From CAYJBH01 sp964370765 (GTDB lineage: Bacteria; Bacillota; Clostridia; Oscillospirales; Ruminococcaceae), in NCBI GenBank assembly GCA_964370765.1, contig CAYJKW010000002.1:1-64000 (forward strand): 64,000 nt of DNA, read 5' to 3'. The notes beneath the pieces were generated by a model. The model made no database searches. It was not told the origin of the DNA and saw only the letters and a program-made list of their open reading frames with translations. The position numbers and the translations under genes are program-made. Below are positions 9,246-18,124 of the stretch, piece after piece (positions within the stretch are counted from its first letter, which is position 1; each line of letters opens with the position of its first letter).

Positions 9246-9844
9246 TTTGCACCTCCCTCTAAAAAGCCTTTAAGTAATGCAAGTCCGGCTGGGCCGCTCT
9301 TTTCTATATGAAACTGTGTTCCGTATATATTGTCCTTATTTACAGCAGAGGTAAACTGGCTTCCATACTCAGTTACGCCCCAACTTACATCTTGATCCTT
9401 TGGGCAAACATGATAGGAGTTGACAAAATAAAAATAATCATCCTTTGCATCAAATGGTACCGATTTTTTAAACTCAACGTGGTTCCATCCCATCTGTGGG
9501 ACTCTTAGACCCTTGTGGTCAAAACGAATAACACTACCCTTTAACCATCCTAAACAATCGGCATCCTCCTCTTCGCTATGCTCGAAAAGTATCTGCATAC
9601 CTACGCACACCCCTAAAAAAGGAACTTTTTGCTCTAAGACCAACCTATTTATAGGCTCTATAAACCCTGCCTCACTAAGCGATTTCATTGTTGCACCTGC
9701 GCTTCCAACACCCGGAAGAATTATGCAGTCGGCACTTTCAAGTCCTGCAGGATTATCTACAAGTTTACCCTCAAAACCAAGTCTATTTACGGCAGAAAGC
9801 ACACTTGGTGCATTGCCGGCAAGATAGTCGATTATTGCTATCAT
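9239..9844 (-). CDS. HisH-like class I glutamine amidotransferase
   Basis: A 201-residue glutaminase of the HisH type, which makes ammonia from glutamine and passes it to a HisF partner. The catalytic triad is complete: Cys80 in GVCVGMQ, His179 and Glu181 in GTQFHIEKSG. Other family marks are ILPGVGSAGATM and PQMGWN. Two otherwise strongly conserved spots differ: the start reads DYLAGN rather than DYGMGN, and the glutamine-site segment reads FVNSYH rather than FVHSYY. The next gene, a HisF-like protein, overlaps it by 7 nt, so the pair should form a complex. The MBL-fold gene ends 9 nt upstream. It lies in an operon with glycan export and transfer genes, which argues for a role outside histidine synthesis. 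Confidence 0.78.
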   Translation of the reverse strand: MIAIIDYLAGNAPSVLSAVNRLGFEGKLVDNPAGLESADCIILPGVGSAGATMKSLSEAGFIEPINRLVLEQKVPFLGVCVGMQILFEHSEEEDADCLGWLKGSVIRFDHKGLRVPQMGWNHVEFKKSVPFDAKDDYFYFVNSYHVCPKDQDVSWGVTEYGSQFTSAVNKDNIYGTQFHIEKSGPAGLALLKGFLEGGAKC

Positions 9845-9853
9845 TGTACTCCT

Positions 9854-11470
9854 TTATGTGTTTTTATCCTGTTTTAGTAGCTCCCACAGCTCTTCGATCT
9901 TCTTTGCAGCGACACGTATGTCGGCATGCTCGCCGTTTGGATCGGTCTCCAGTAGGTAACCAATCTTTCCGGCAACAGCATAAAGCCTTGAAAGGGCTTG
10001 ATCTGCCTCTGCTTTTATTGGGCTTTGTTGTGGTATAACAGCGGCCTGCTTTACCTGTTGCTCCCCTGTGAAGTCAAGAGTGAATGAATCGCCTAAGGAA
10101 GGTATTAACGGTTTAACACCAATTTTTTCTTCAACAAGTTTAGCTAATGCTAAGGTAGATTCCGGATCACCATGATTTAGAAAAACTATCTGCGGGTTTG
10201 GTGAAAAATGGTCTATCCATTTTACTAGTGCCGGCTGGTCGGCATGTGCCGAAATACCTGAAATCTTTTTAACAGAAGCCTTGACCGATATGGTCTCTCC
10301 GAATATGTTAACCTTTTTTGCACCTTCGATAAGTCGTCTTCCCAGTGTGCCCTCGGCCTGGTATCCGGCAAACAATATGCTGTTTTTAGGATTAAAAAGG
10401 TTATATTTTAGGTGGTGCTTTATACGGCCTGCATCACACATGCCTGATGCAGAAATTATTATACAAGAACCCTTATAGTTGTTTATTCTACGAGATTCTT
10501 CCGTTGTAACCGATAGGGTCAATTGATCAAAGCTTATCGGGTCATCACCACGGCGTAAAACCTTACGGGTATCCTCATCGAAATAGCTATCAGCATATTC
10601 TTCAAATAATCTTGTAGCCTCAACAGCAAGTGGACTATCCACAAATACCGGACAATGCTCATAACCCCTAAAGGCGCCCTCATCGTATAGCTCACGTAGA
10701 TGATACAAAAGCTCCTGTGTTCTGCCTACTGCAAAGGCGGGAATTATTACCTTACCACCCTTAGCAAAGGTAGATTTAACTATATTTTTCAGCTCTTCTT
10801 TTGTATTGTCAAGGCCCTGATGCACCCTTGCACCATATGTGCTTTCCATAACAACACAATCACCGGAAGTGATATGGTCAGGGTCACAAAGCAATGGTCG
10901 ACTATCATTTCCAAGGTCTCCCGAAAATACAAGCCCTCTCCTTTTTCCATTGTCATCAGTTAGCTCTATTCTTACGATTGATGAGCCTAAAAGATGTCCG
11001 GCATCGTAAAAGGTTAATTTTACATCCGGTGTAATTTCTATTGTCGTATGGTACTCAGTTGAGCTGAAAAGCCTAAGTGTTTGTTTAACATCTTCTTCGT
11101 TATATATTGGCTCCTCAGGCGGTTTTCCGGCACGAATAAGCTTTTTATTCTTCCAATTAACTTCAGATTGTTGAATATGTGCACTATCAAACAACAAAAG
11201 TTCCACTAATCTGCGTGTAGCCGATGTAGAGTAGATAACGCCGTTAAATCCATGCTTTACCAACATCGGTATGTGACCAGAATGGTCTATATGGCTATGG
11301 GTAAGTACGATAGCATCAATTTCGGACGCGTGACAGGGTAATGTCTGTATCAGGTCATGGTCCCTCCCCTGAAACATACCGCAATCCACAATCAGCTTTA
11401 AGGATCCCTGTTCAAGCAGCGTGCAACTTCCGGTTACCATACCGGCAGCACCTAAAAATGTTAGCTTCAT
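9854..11470 (-). CDS. MBL-fold beta-CASP ribonuclease-like protein
   Basis: A 538-residue metallo-beta-lactamase with a beta-CASP insert and an RNA-specificity motif, the architecture of RNA-processing nucleases such as the CPSF73-like group. Visible zinc ligands: THSHIDHSGH (H-x-H-x-D-H, about residue 56), GAGHLLGSS region, FSGDLGND and the C-terminal ISAHADQ. The beta-CASP part has PAFAVGRTQELLYHL and ISASGMCDAGRIKHHL. A short C-terminal extension (about 470-538) is predicted helical. It sits between the glycosyltransferase (25 nt upstream) and the HisH-like gene (9 nt downstream), so it is co-transcribed with a polysaccharide operon; this may be chance. RNase activity is known for the family, not shown here. 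Confidence 0.85.
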   Translation of the reverse strand: MKLTFLGAAGMVTGSCTLLEQGSLKLIVDCGMFQGRDHDLIQTLPCHASEIDAIVLTHSHIDHSGHIPMLVKHGFNGVIYSTSATRRLVELLLFDSAHIQQSEVNWKNKKLIRAGKPPEEPIYNEEDVKQTLRLFSSTEYHTTIEITPDVKLTFYDAGHLLGSSIVRIELTDDNGKRRGLVFSGDLGNDSRPLLCDPDHITSGDCVVMESTYGARVHQGLDNTKEELKNIVKSTFAKGGKVIIPAFAVGRTQELLYHLRELYDEGAFRGYEHCPVFVDSPLAVEATRLFEEYADSYFDEDTRKVLRRGDDPISFDQLTLSVTTEESRRINNYKGSCIIISASGMCDAGRIKHHLKYNLFNPKNSILFAGYQAEGTLGRRLIEGAKKVNIFGETISVKASVKKISGISAHADQPALVKWIDHFSPNPQIVFLNHGDPESTLALAKLVEEKIGVKPLIPSLGDSFTLDFTGEQQVKQAAVIPQQSPIKAEADQALSRLYAVAGKIGYLLETDPNGEHADIRVAAKKIEELWELLKQDKNT

Positions 11471-11495
11471 GGTATACTCCTAAATTGTTGTTTGC

Positions 11496-13331
11496 TTATT
11501 TCCAACCATAACTCTCATCTTCGAGCGTTAGGTGTGGGTTATAATATGGATCACCTTTATCGTATATATCGCTATGCATGCTTGTCAAATTGTCCCTTTC
11601 GGTCAAAAACCGTTTATGGTTTTCGCCAGTTTCATCGCTCCCTCGTGAAAGGCTTTCATGATGATATGCCTCGGCAAATGGAGTCATAACATTTAGGTAT
11701 CCTGCCTTATGCAACCTAATACAAAAATCAACATCGTTAAAGGCAACTGCAAATTTCTTTTCATCGAGACCGTCATGGTCAATATAGAGTTTCTTTTTTA
11801 CCATTAAGCACGCCCCTGTTACAGCAAGCAGATTTTGTGTTGTACAAAGACGATACATATCACCGCCTGATGTTGCAGGGTGTGCTTTGTGACTATGCCC
11901 AGCCGAACCACCTATACCTACAAAAACTCCGGCATGCTGTACCGTTTCATTGGGATAGTATAGTTTTGCACCTACCGCACCAACCTCCGGCATAGATGAG
12001 TAGCTTAGTAATTCCCTTAAAAATTCAGCCGAGGTAACCTCTATATCGTTGTTTAGCAAAAGTATATGTTTGCCCTTTGCTGATTCTACACCACGATTAC
12101 ATACTGCTGAAAAGTTAAAACTACCATCGTATTTTACTACGGTAAGACGCGGATAGTGCTTAACTGCCATATCGTAAAATTCAAATATTTCGGATGATTT
12201 AGAGTTGTTCTCTACTACAATCACCTCAAAATCATCAATGCCTGCATTAGCATAAAGGGTGTCAAGGCAGCGTTTTAGATCGTCCTTATGTTCATAGTTT
12301 GGAATAACAACCGATACTGACCCCTCGACATCCCTATAACGCGGTCTATATGCACCCGGTCTCCCCTCAATTGCTATTACATCAGCTGCCCTACCTATTC
12401 GGTTAAAATGTGCTTCTGATGCCATTGCACCTGCCGTAATAGCATAGGGTTTTGCATCTATCCCCGCAGCGGTAGATCCGGCATGTCCACGCCAAAAATA
12501 TAATATTTTAGGTATGTGATGTATACAGTTTGCTTTTTCGGTTAGCCTTAGTATTAAGTCAAAGTCACCCGCACCTTCATAGTCTTTAAGCTCAAATCGA
12601 CCTGCGCGGTCAAGTAATTCTGAAGAAAATGCGCTGAGATGTGTTATATAGTTACAGCAGCTAAGATAGTGTGGAGAAAAATCCGGTTTAAAGTGAAACT
12701 CCGATAATTTTTTTAAATCGGCCGAAAGTATAATTTCATCGCTGTAGATAAACTCAGCGTCTGTATCGTTAAATGCCTTTACAATTTCGTAAAGCGCGTT
12801 AAGGTATAGTAGATCGTCATGATCAAGAAGTGTAATTATATCTCCTGTTGCAGCCTGTAGCCCAACTGTTGTATTCTCTGATATTCCCTTATTCTCTATT
12901 GCTATGTGCTTTATCTTTTCGTCGTTAAAACTTTCAACTATCTTTTTAGTTGCCCTGCTATCACCTGCATCGACAAGTATTAGCTCGTAGTTCTGGTAGC
13001 TTTGATTGACCACGCTTACCAGTAACTCTTTAAAGAATTTTTGTGGGGGGTTAAATACCGGAACCACTACTGATACCTTTGGCATTTTTTTAAACACTTT
13101 TTGACGTTGTTCCTTTAACTCCTTTTTTAAGGGGACATCTGCACGGTACATCCATATCTCGCTGTGCGTTGCAAGTGCTACACGAAAAGTTACCTCTTTT
13201 ACTGCGGCCTCCAGCCCTTTAGTTTTGTAGCAATGCAAAAGCCGCCTACCATGTAATGCAAGTCTTTTAAATGAAAGATTGCGCTTTATGGCGGCGGAAA
13301 CACTATCTCGTTGTGGGGCATTATCTGACAT
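11496..13331 (-). CDS. Two-domain family 2 glycosyltransferase
   Basis: A 611-residue cytoplasmic glycosyltransferase with two GT-A folds in tandem. The first begins at about residue 84 (VSVVVPVFNP) and has a DHDD metal/nucleotide motif (LLDHDDLLY). The second begins at about residue 338 (VSVVIPNYEH) with LLNNDIEV and a DVDFCIRLHKAGY segment. This tandem form is common in O-antigen, rhamnan and teichoic-like glycan assembly, where it adds two kinds of linkage or extends a chain. It starts 3 nt after the ATPase gene of an ABC-2 polysaccharide exporter, so it probably builds the polymer that this exporter moves out. The sugar and acceptor cannot be told. Confidence 0.85.
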   Translation of the reverse strand: MSDNAPQRDSVSAAIKRNLSFKRLALHGRRLLHCYKTKGLEAAVKEVTFRVALATHSEIWMYRADVPLKKELKEQRQKVFKKMPKVSVVVPVFNPPQKFFKELLVSVVNQSYQNYELILVDAGDSRATKKIVESFNDEKIKHIAIENKGISENTTVGLQAATGDIITLLDHDDLLYLNALYEIVKAFNDTDAEFIYSDEIILSADLKKLSEFHFKPDFSPHYLSCCNYITHLSAFSSELLDRAGRFELKDYEGAGDFDLILRLTEKANCIHHIPKILYFWRGHAGSTAAGIDAKPYAITAGAMASEAHFNRIGRAADVIAIEGRPGAYRPRYRDVEGSVSVVIPNYEHKDDLKRCLDTLYANAGIDDFEVIVVENNSKSSEIFEFYDMAVKHYPRLTVVKYDGSFNFSAVCNRGVESAKGKHILLLNNDIEVTSAEFLRELLSYSSMPEVGAVGAKLYYPNETVQHAGVFVGIGGSAGHSHKAHPATSGGDMYRLCTTQNLLAVTGACLMVKKKLYIDHDGLDEKKFAVAFNDVDFCIRLHKAGYLNVMTPFAEAYHHESLSRGSDETGENHKRFLTERDNLTSMHSDIYDKGDPYYNPHLTLEDESYGWK

Positions 13332-13334
13332 ATA

Positions 13335-14102
13335 TCACCTTGTAGAGTGGCTGTAGGCTTCGCAAAGCTCCGTTGTATTGCCTATCATAACTATCTTACC
13401 GTTTTTTATCCATGCCGCACGGTTACACATACGCTCAATCTGATGTATATCATGGCTTACCAATAGCACGGTGGTACCATTTTTTATCAGTGAATTTATT
13501 CTATCCTCGCACTTTTTGGTAAAGAGAAAATCTCCTACTGATAAAACCTCGTCTGATATTAATATATCCGGCTCTACTACAGTAGCAACTGCAAAAGCAA
13601 GGCGGCTGACCATACCGGACGAATAGTTTTTCACCGGAACATCTATCATATCGGCCAGCTCTGCAAAATCTACAATTTCGTCAAATTTTTCCTTTAAAAA
13701 AGCCTCGGAGTATCCTAAAACACATCCGTTAAGAAAGATATTTTCACGTCCTGTTAAATCCGGATCAAAACCAGTTCCAAGCTCAATAAGTGGTGCTATG
13801 TTGCCATAAACCTTAACACTACCTGTTGTTGGCTTAAACACGCCTGCAATAACCTTTAAAAGCGTACTTTTACCACTACCGTTAAGTCCGATAATGCCAA
13901 ATATTTCGCCTTTATGTACCGTAACGCTTACATCGCTTAGAGCATAAAATTCATTAAAGCTAAGTTTGCCCTGTAAAAATTTTATCATGTATTCTTTAAA
14001 GCTATCCAGCTTTTCCTTTGCGAGATTAAACCGCATGGAAACGTTGGATACCTCGACAGCAACGGGCTTTTCTGCCGGTATAAATTCCTTTGAATCAAAC
14101 AT
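13335..14102 (-). CDS. Polysaccharide ABC exporter, ATP-binding subunit (Wzt/TagH/KpsT type)
   Basis: ATPase of an ABC-2 exporter that moves a lipid-linked polysaccharide or teichoic acid across the membrane. About 255 residues with Walker A GLNGSGKSTLL, the signature YSSGMVSRLAF, Walker B region DILISDEVLSVGD and the switch His in LLVSHD. Start chosen at ATG 14102, which overlaps the permease stop by 8 nt; an upstream TTG at 14141 would overlap 47 nt and adds residues unlike the family. There is no C-terminal carbohydrate-binding domain, so it resembles the TagH/KpsT short forms rather than long Wzt. Partner permease immediately upstream. Confidence 0.88.
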   Translation of the reverse strand: MFDSKEFIPAEKPVAVEVSNVSMRFNLAKEKLDSFKEYMIKFLQGKLSFNEFYALSDVSVTVHKGEIFGIIGLNGSGKSTLLKVIAGVFKPTTGSVKVYGNIAPLIELGTGFDPDLTGRENIFLNGCVLGYSEAFLKEKFDEIVDFAELADMIDVPVKNYSSGMVSRLAFAVATVVEPDILISDEVLSVGDFLFTKKCEDRINSLIKNGTTVLLVSHDIHQIERMCNRAAWIKNGKIVMIGNTTELCEAYSHSTR

Positions 14103-14880
14103 ATAATATAAATTTATCCTGTGTTTTCTTAAATAATACAAGACCTATAATCAGCGCTACGCCGGCAAAAAGGGTACATAGAATCAGCTGCTCCGCGGTA
14201 GGCATTGAGTTGTAAAGTATTACCTGTCTAAAAAAGCTTACATACCAGTATAGTGGATTTATTTTTATGATCTGTTGCACATAGCCCGGCAGCATATCCA
14301 CCGGATAAAATATCGGAGTAAGGTAGGTTAGGGCTGTCATAAACACTGTATAGAAGTGCATTACATCCCTAAAAAACACAACAAGTGCTGAAAGTATCAG
14401 TCCGCAACCCAGCATAAAAAAGAAAAGTAAAATCATGGGTATTGGGAAGAGGAGAGTGTGTAGTGTAAAAGGTTGCCCTGTAACAACCATTACCAACAAT
14501 AATGCCGAGAATGTAAATATCATATTTACAAAGGCAAAAGCTACCTTTTCCATCGGAAAAACATATTTAGGTATATAAACCCTACGGATTAGATGGGATG
14601 CCCCCATAATACTGGACATTGCACCGGTTGTCGCATCGTTAAAGGTGTTAAAGATTAGCTGGCCTGTCATCACATACACAGGAAAGTTGGGAATCTCAAA
14701 TCTCATAAAATAGGAAAAAACTACAGTTAAGACCACCATCATCATTAGTGGTGAGAGTAGACTCCATAAAATACCCAGAACCGAACGACGGTATTTTAGT
14801 GTTATATCCCGTTTTATTAAATGCGAGAGTAGTGGCCAATATCTAAATAGCACCTGAAAGTAACCTAAAACTTTAGTCAA
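14095..14880 (-). CDS. Polysaccharide ABC exporter, permease (Wzm/TagG type)
   Basis: ABC-2 membrane subunit of 261 residues with six predicted helices and the family segments LKYRRSVLGILWSLLSP near the N-terminus and YLTPIFYP near residue 185. It forms the channel with the ATPase encoded next. The start is TTG at 14880, supported by GAGG five nt upstream. It is the first gene of the operon that continues with ATPase, glycosyltransferase, beta-CASP RNase, HisH-like, HisF-like and nucleosidase genes. Confidence 0.88.
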   Translation of the reverse strand: MTKVLGYFQVLFRYWPLLSHLIKRDITLKYRRSVLGILWSLLSPLMMMVVLTVVFSYFMRFEIPNFPVYVMTGQLIFNTFNDATTGAMSSIMGASHLIRRVYIPKYVFPMEKVAFAFVNMIFTFSALLLVMVVTGQPFTLHTLLFPIPMILLFFFMLGCGLILSALVVFFRDVMHFYTVFMTALTYLTPIFYPVDMLPGYVQQIIKINPLYWYVSFFRQVILYNSMPTAEQLILCTLFAGVALIIGLVLFKKTQDKFILYV

Positions 14881-14912
14881 AACTACCTCATTGTATCCTA
14901 TAATTAGCTAAT

Positions 14913-14941
14913 ATAATATCATATAATGCCATAAATTACAA
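14913..14941 (-). promoter_or_regulatory. Promoter of the polysaccharide export operon
   Basis: Minus strand: -35 TTGTAA (14941-14936), 17-nt spacer, -10 TATTAT (14918-14913), about 35 nt before the permease start. Confidence 0.45.
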
Positions 14942-15013
14942 GCATTATGTAGCGCTAATCCTGACATAATATAATATAAATTTATACTTTATTAAAAAAA
15001 TTACAAATAAGGC

Positions 15014-15040
15014 TAAAGTTTTAATAATGTGTGACGATAT
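15014..15040 (+). promoter_or_regulatory. Sigma-28 (SigD)-type promoter of fliD-fliS
   Basis: TAAA (15014-15017), 15-nt spacer, GACGATAT (15033-15040). The SigD consensus is TAAA-N15-GCCGATAT, so one base differs. It is 61 nt before the fliD start and fits late flagellar gene control. Confidence 0.65.
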
Positions 15041-15101
15041 AGTATTTAAGAGTTAATATAGATTTTATCAATTATTATATTTTGTTTTTCAGGAGGAAAT
15101 T

Positions 15102-17600
15102 ATGTCCGGGATATCATCAACCAGTTCTTACCTAAGTGCCAGCAGCAGTGGCATGGCCGGTCTTGTTTCGGGCATGGATACCACCACAATGGTGGAGGAG
15201 ATGCTCGCAGGGACAAAGGCAAAGATAGAAAAACAGGAAGCAAGCAAGGTTCAGCTTGAATATACACAACAGATGTATCGTGATACTGCTACTATGTTGC
15301 GTAGCTTGCAGAGCCGGTTTTTCGACTATGCAAATCCAACCACCAACTTAATGTCTAAAACATTTTTCAACCAGTATACTCCATCACTTGATAGCATTAT
15401 GTCTAACTATCTATCGGTAGAGGCCGGCTCCGACTACTCGGGAGACCAGCTTTCTGTTGATTACATCCGTCAACTTGCGACAAATACCGTTGTAACAAGT
15501 GCATCGGACCTAACCGATGCTACTATATCAGGTGATGTGGATTTAAGTAAACTTACCGATAGTACAATGACTATAGGAATCGTTGGTGGTGCAAGCAAGG
15601 AGATTACGCTACGCGGAAACACCGCCGAACAGGTACGTGCAAACTTTGCATCTGATGTTGCATCGCTTGGTATCACTGTCGAGGAAGATGCAGACACAGG
15701 AAATATATCCTTAAAGGCTGGCGAGGGTACCGAGATAGAGGTTGTATCCTCAAGCGGTATTGCCAGTAAAATGTCGGGACTTAATACAGGCAGAAAAGGC
15801 GAAAGTTTAAGTGTAACCTTTGCCGAGAAACCAACCGAGGTTGATCTTACTTTAAATCTTGACGGCATCTCCAAAACAGTAAAGGTAAGCACATCCACAT
15901 CCAGTGCCGACGAGCTTGCCGCCAGTCTAAATGATAGCATTAAATCTGTGTTTGGTAATGGTATTAATGTTACCGCAAGCGGTAACAAGATCAGCTTTGA
16001 AACAGTACAGGCGAACGGTAGTCCGGATAAAAGTCGTCAGCTTACCATTAGTTCCTCTGATGGTATCGCTACCGATCTGCTTGGAATAACAAACGGACGT
16101 TCCACAAAAATTTCTACCGGAACAGCACTTTCGGATATTAACTTCTCGGCTGGACTATCAGCCGATTCCAGTGGTAACTATAACTTTTCTATCAACGGTG
16201 TCGACTTCTCCTTTACAGGCGAAAGCACGCTTGCTGATGTTATTGATACTGTTAATAACAGTGATGCCGGTGTTGAGATGTCCTACTCCACGCTTTCTGA
16301 TCGTGTTACAATCGAGCGTGTCGACAGCGGCGCAGGCCTTGACATTGAGATGAGCGATACAGGCGGTAACCTACTTGCCAATCTATTCGGTACCGGTAGT
16401 GGCGTATCAGCAACAATGTCCGCACCACTGGGTAGGGATGATTTAATAGCACCGGAAGGACAGGATTTGACAATATCCTTAGATTTAGGTTCGGAATTCC
16501 CGCCTATCTCTATAAATCTTGCCGGTAAATCTATATCACAGGTAGTTGAACAGCTAGAACAACAGATACAGGAACACCAGGCGCCTCCTGAGGCTAATGT
16601 AAGCTATGACCCCGATACCGGTCGCCTTGCAATAACCGGAATTACAAGCTATCCTGTTATAATAACCGGATCAAACGAGCAGGCATCACAAAAGCTTGCC
16701 GAGATGTTTGGAAGTAATACCGTAACAATGAATAGCACTCCCTCCACACTTGGTAATAAAGTTGAAGGCCAGAATGCGATACTATCTATAAACGGCGTAG
16801 AAACCGAGCGTAGTAGCAACGAATTTAAGGTGTCGGGATTACAGGTTGAGTTGAAGGAAACAAACTGGGACGGCATATCGGCAAAACCAGATGTTGCCGA
16901 CATACAGGTAGACCAAGATACTGATGCAATCGTAGATGGTATACTTAGCTTTGTAGAAGAATACAACAAGGCTATAGAGGAGATGAATGGGCTTGTTACC
17001 GCAGAATCTTCATATAGAGAGTATGCACCACTTACCGATGATCAGAAAAAAGAGATGACCGAAAGTGAGATAGAACTTTGGGAAGAAAAGGCACGCGAAG
17101 GCCTACTGCGTAACGACGATATACTTACCGGTGTAATGCAGGACTTAAGGTCTACCCTATACCAAAAACCCGAAGGTGCCGAGTTTGCTCTTTACGAATT
17201 CGGTATATCTACTACCTCCGACTGGAAAGATGGCGGAAAACTACAGGTAGATGAAACATTATTGCGTGAGATGGTTTCAAAGCATTCCGATGAACTTGCC
17301 GACCTATTTGCCGAGCCGGACACCGGCCTTGCATACCAACTAGAGGGAATTTTGGACGCTGCTACAAGCACAAGCAGTGCAAGCCCAGGTTCGATAGTTG
17401 CCAAGGCAGGCTACACCGGTATGGTAGAGAACAACTATAGCTTAGGTCGTGAACAGGCTAGTATTGAGGAATATATAGAACGCCTTGAGAGTAGCTATCA
17501 GATGGAATATGACCGCTACTGGGCAGAGTTTAATGCAATGGAGCAGGTTATCGCTAACATGAACTCGCAGAGTTCTTGGCTTGCAAGTCAGTTTGCATAA
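15102..17600 (+). CDS. fliD: Flagellar hook-associated protein 2 (filament cap), FliD
   Basis: Cap protein that sits at the tip of the filament and guides flagellin folding. The start has AGGAGG 7 nt upstream. N-terminal FliD domain at about 15-115 (SGMAGLVSGMDTTTMVEEML) and C-terminal FliD domain at about 560-832 (INGVETERSSNEFKVSGL near its start, coiled coil at the end). At 832 residues it is longer than the usual 450-650. The middle (about 165-550) contains several degenerate copies of one module, each with an LxLxGxxxxV-like strand, a helix and a G(L/I)xxG end (for example GLNTGRKGESL and GITNGRSTKIS). fliS follows 22 nt downstream. Exported by the flagellar type III system. Confidence 0.92.
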   Translation: MSGISSTSSYLSASSSGMAGLVSGMDTTTMVEEMLAGTKAKIEKQEASKVQLEYTQQMYRDTATMLRSLQSRFFDYANPTTNLMSKTFFNQYTPSLDSIMSNYLSVEAGSDYSGDQLSVDYIRQLATNTVVTSASDLTDATISGDVDLSKLTDSTMTIGIVGGASKEITLRGNTAEQVRANFASDVASLGITVEEDADTGNISLKAGEGTEIEVVSSSGIASKMSGLNTGRKGESLSVTFAEKPTEVDLTLNLDGISKTVKVSTSTSSADELAASLNDSIKSVFGNGINVTASGNKISFETVQANGSPDKSRQLTISSSDGIATDLLGITNGRSTKISTGTALSDINFSAGLSADSSGNYNFSINGVDFSFTGESTLADVIDTVNNSDAGVEMSYSTLSDRVTIERVDSGAGLDIEMSDTGGNLLANLFGTGSGVSATMSAPLGRDDLIAPEGQDLTISLDLGSEFPPISINLAGKSISQVVEQLEQQIQEHQAPPEANVSYDPDTGRLAITGITSYPVIITGSNEQASQKLAEMFGSNTVTMNSTPSTLGNKVEGQNAILSINGVETERSSNEFKVSGLQVELKETNWDGISAKPDVADIQVDQDTDAIVDGILSFVEEYNKAIEEMNGLVTAESSYREYAPLTDDQKKEMTESEIELWEEKAREGLLRNDDILTGVMQDLRSTLYQKPEGAEFALYEFGISTTSDWKDGGKLQVDETLLREMVSKHSDELADLFAEPDTGLAYQLEGILDAATSTSSASPGSIVAKAGYTGMVENNYSLGREQASIEEYIERLESSYQMEYDRYWAEFNAMEQVIANMNSQSSWLASQFA

Positions 17601-17622
17601 TTAATCTACGGAGGGTTTTCTA

Positions 17623-18006
17623 ATGCCAATTAATCCATACAGTAACTACAGCGAACAGGCAATATTAACTATGACTCCCGGCGAGTTGCTTTTAAAGCTA
17701 TTCGACGAAACAGAAAAATGTTTAAACCTTGCTATACTTAATATTGAGGCAAAGGATACTGTAAAGGCCCATAATAACCTTATTAAGGCTCAACGTATTG
17801 TAAAACATCTGCAAGATACCTTAGTAAAGGATTATGACTTTTCTTCCGATTTAAATAAGCTGTATGATTTCATACTAACAAGGTTACAGCAGGCAAACAT
17901 GAAGAAGGACACACAGCTAGTGTCTGAGGCATTGCCACTTGTAACCGAGCTAAGAGCAACATTCGCAGAGTGTGATCGCTTAACACGTAAAGCGGCATCA
18001 ACATAA
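17623..18006 (+). CDS. fliS: Flagellar export chaperone FliS
   Basis: A 127-residue helical chaperone that binds the C-terminus of flagellin and prevents early polymerisation. It has the typical opening NPYSNYSEQAILTMTPGELLLKLFDE and the helix bundle following it. Preceded by GGAGGG; 22 nt after fliD and ended by a strong terminator. The flagellin gene is about 23 kb away in this window. Confidence 0.93.
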   Translation: MPINPYSNYSEQAILTMTPGELLLKLFDETEKCLNLAILNIEAKDTVKAHNNLIKAQRIVKHLQDTLVKDYDFSSDLNKLYDFILTRLQQANMKKDTQLVSEALPLVTELRATFAECDRLTRKAAST

Positions 18007-18020
18007 TAGCTATTATCGCC

Positions 18021-18065
18021 CCCCCGCATTATCAGAACCATTCTCCTGATTATGTGGGGGTTTTT
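18021..18065 (+). terminator. Terminator of fliD-fliS
   Basis: Stem 18021-18035 with 18046-18060 (CCCCC...GGGGG base), 10-nt loop, then TTTTT. Confidence 0.85.
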
Positions 18066-18078
18066 ATGCCCTATAAAT

Positions 18079-18109
18079 AAAGGCAATAGATTAAATATCT
18101 ATTGCCTTT
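18079..18109 (-). terminator. Terminator of the acyl-ACP thioesterase gene
   Basis: Perfect 13-bp stem (18079-18091 with 18097-18109), 5-nt loop, A/T tracts on both sides, just after the stop of the minus-strand gene. Confidence 0.75.
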
Positions 18110-18124
18110 TAGTTAAATTATATT

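Noticed and set aside
8442..9844. Histidine biosynthesis (hisH-hisF)
   Set aside because: No other his gene is near, the operon is for a surface glycan, and HisF residue 130 is Gln. I kept the family names but not the function.
14103..14141. TTG start giving 13 extra residues to the ABC ATPase
   Set aside because: It would overlap the permease by 47 nt; the ATG at 14102 gives a normal 8-nt overlap and family-like start.
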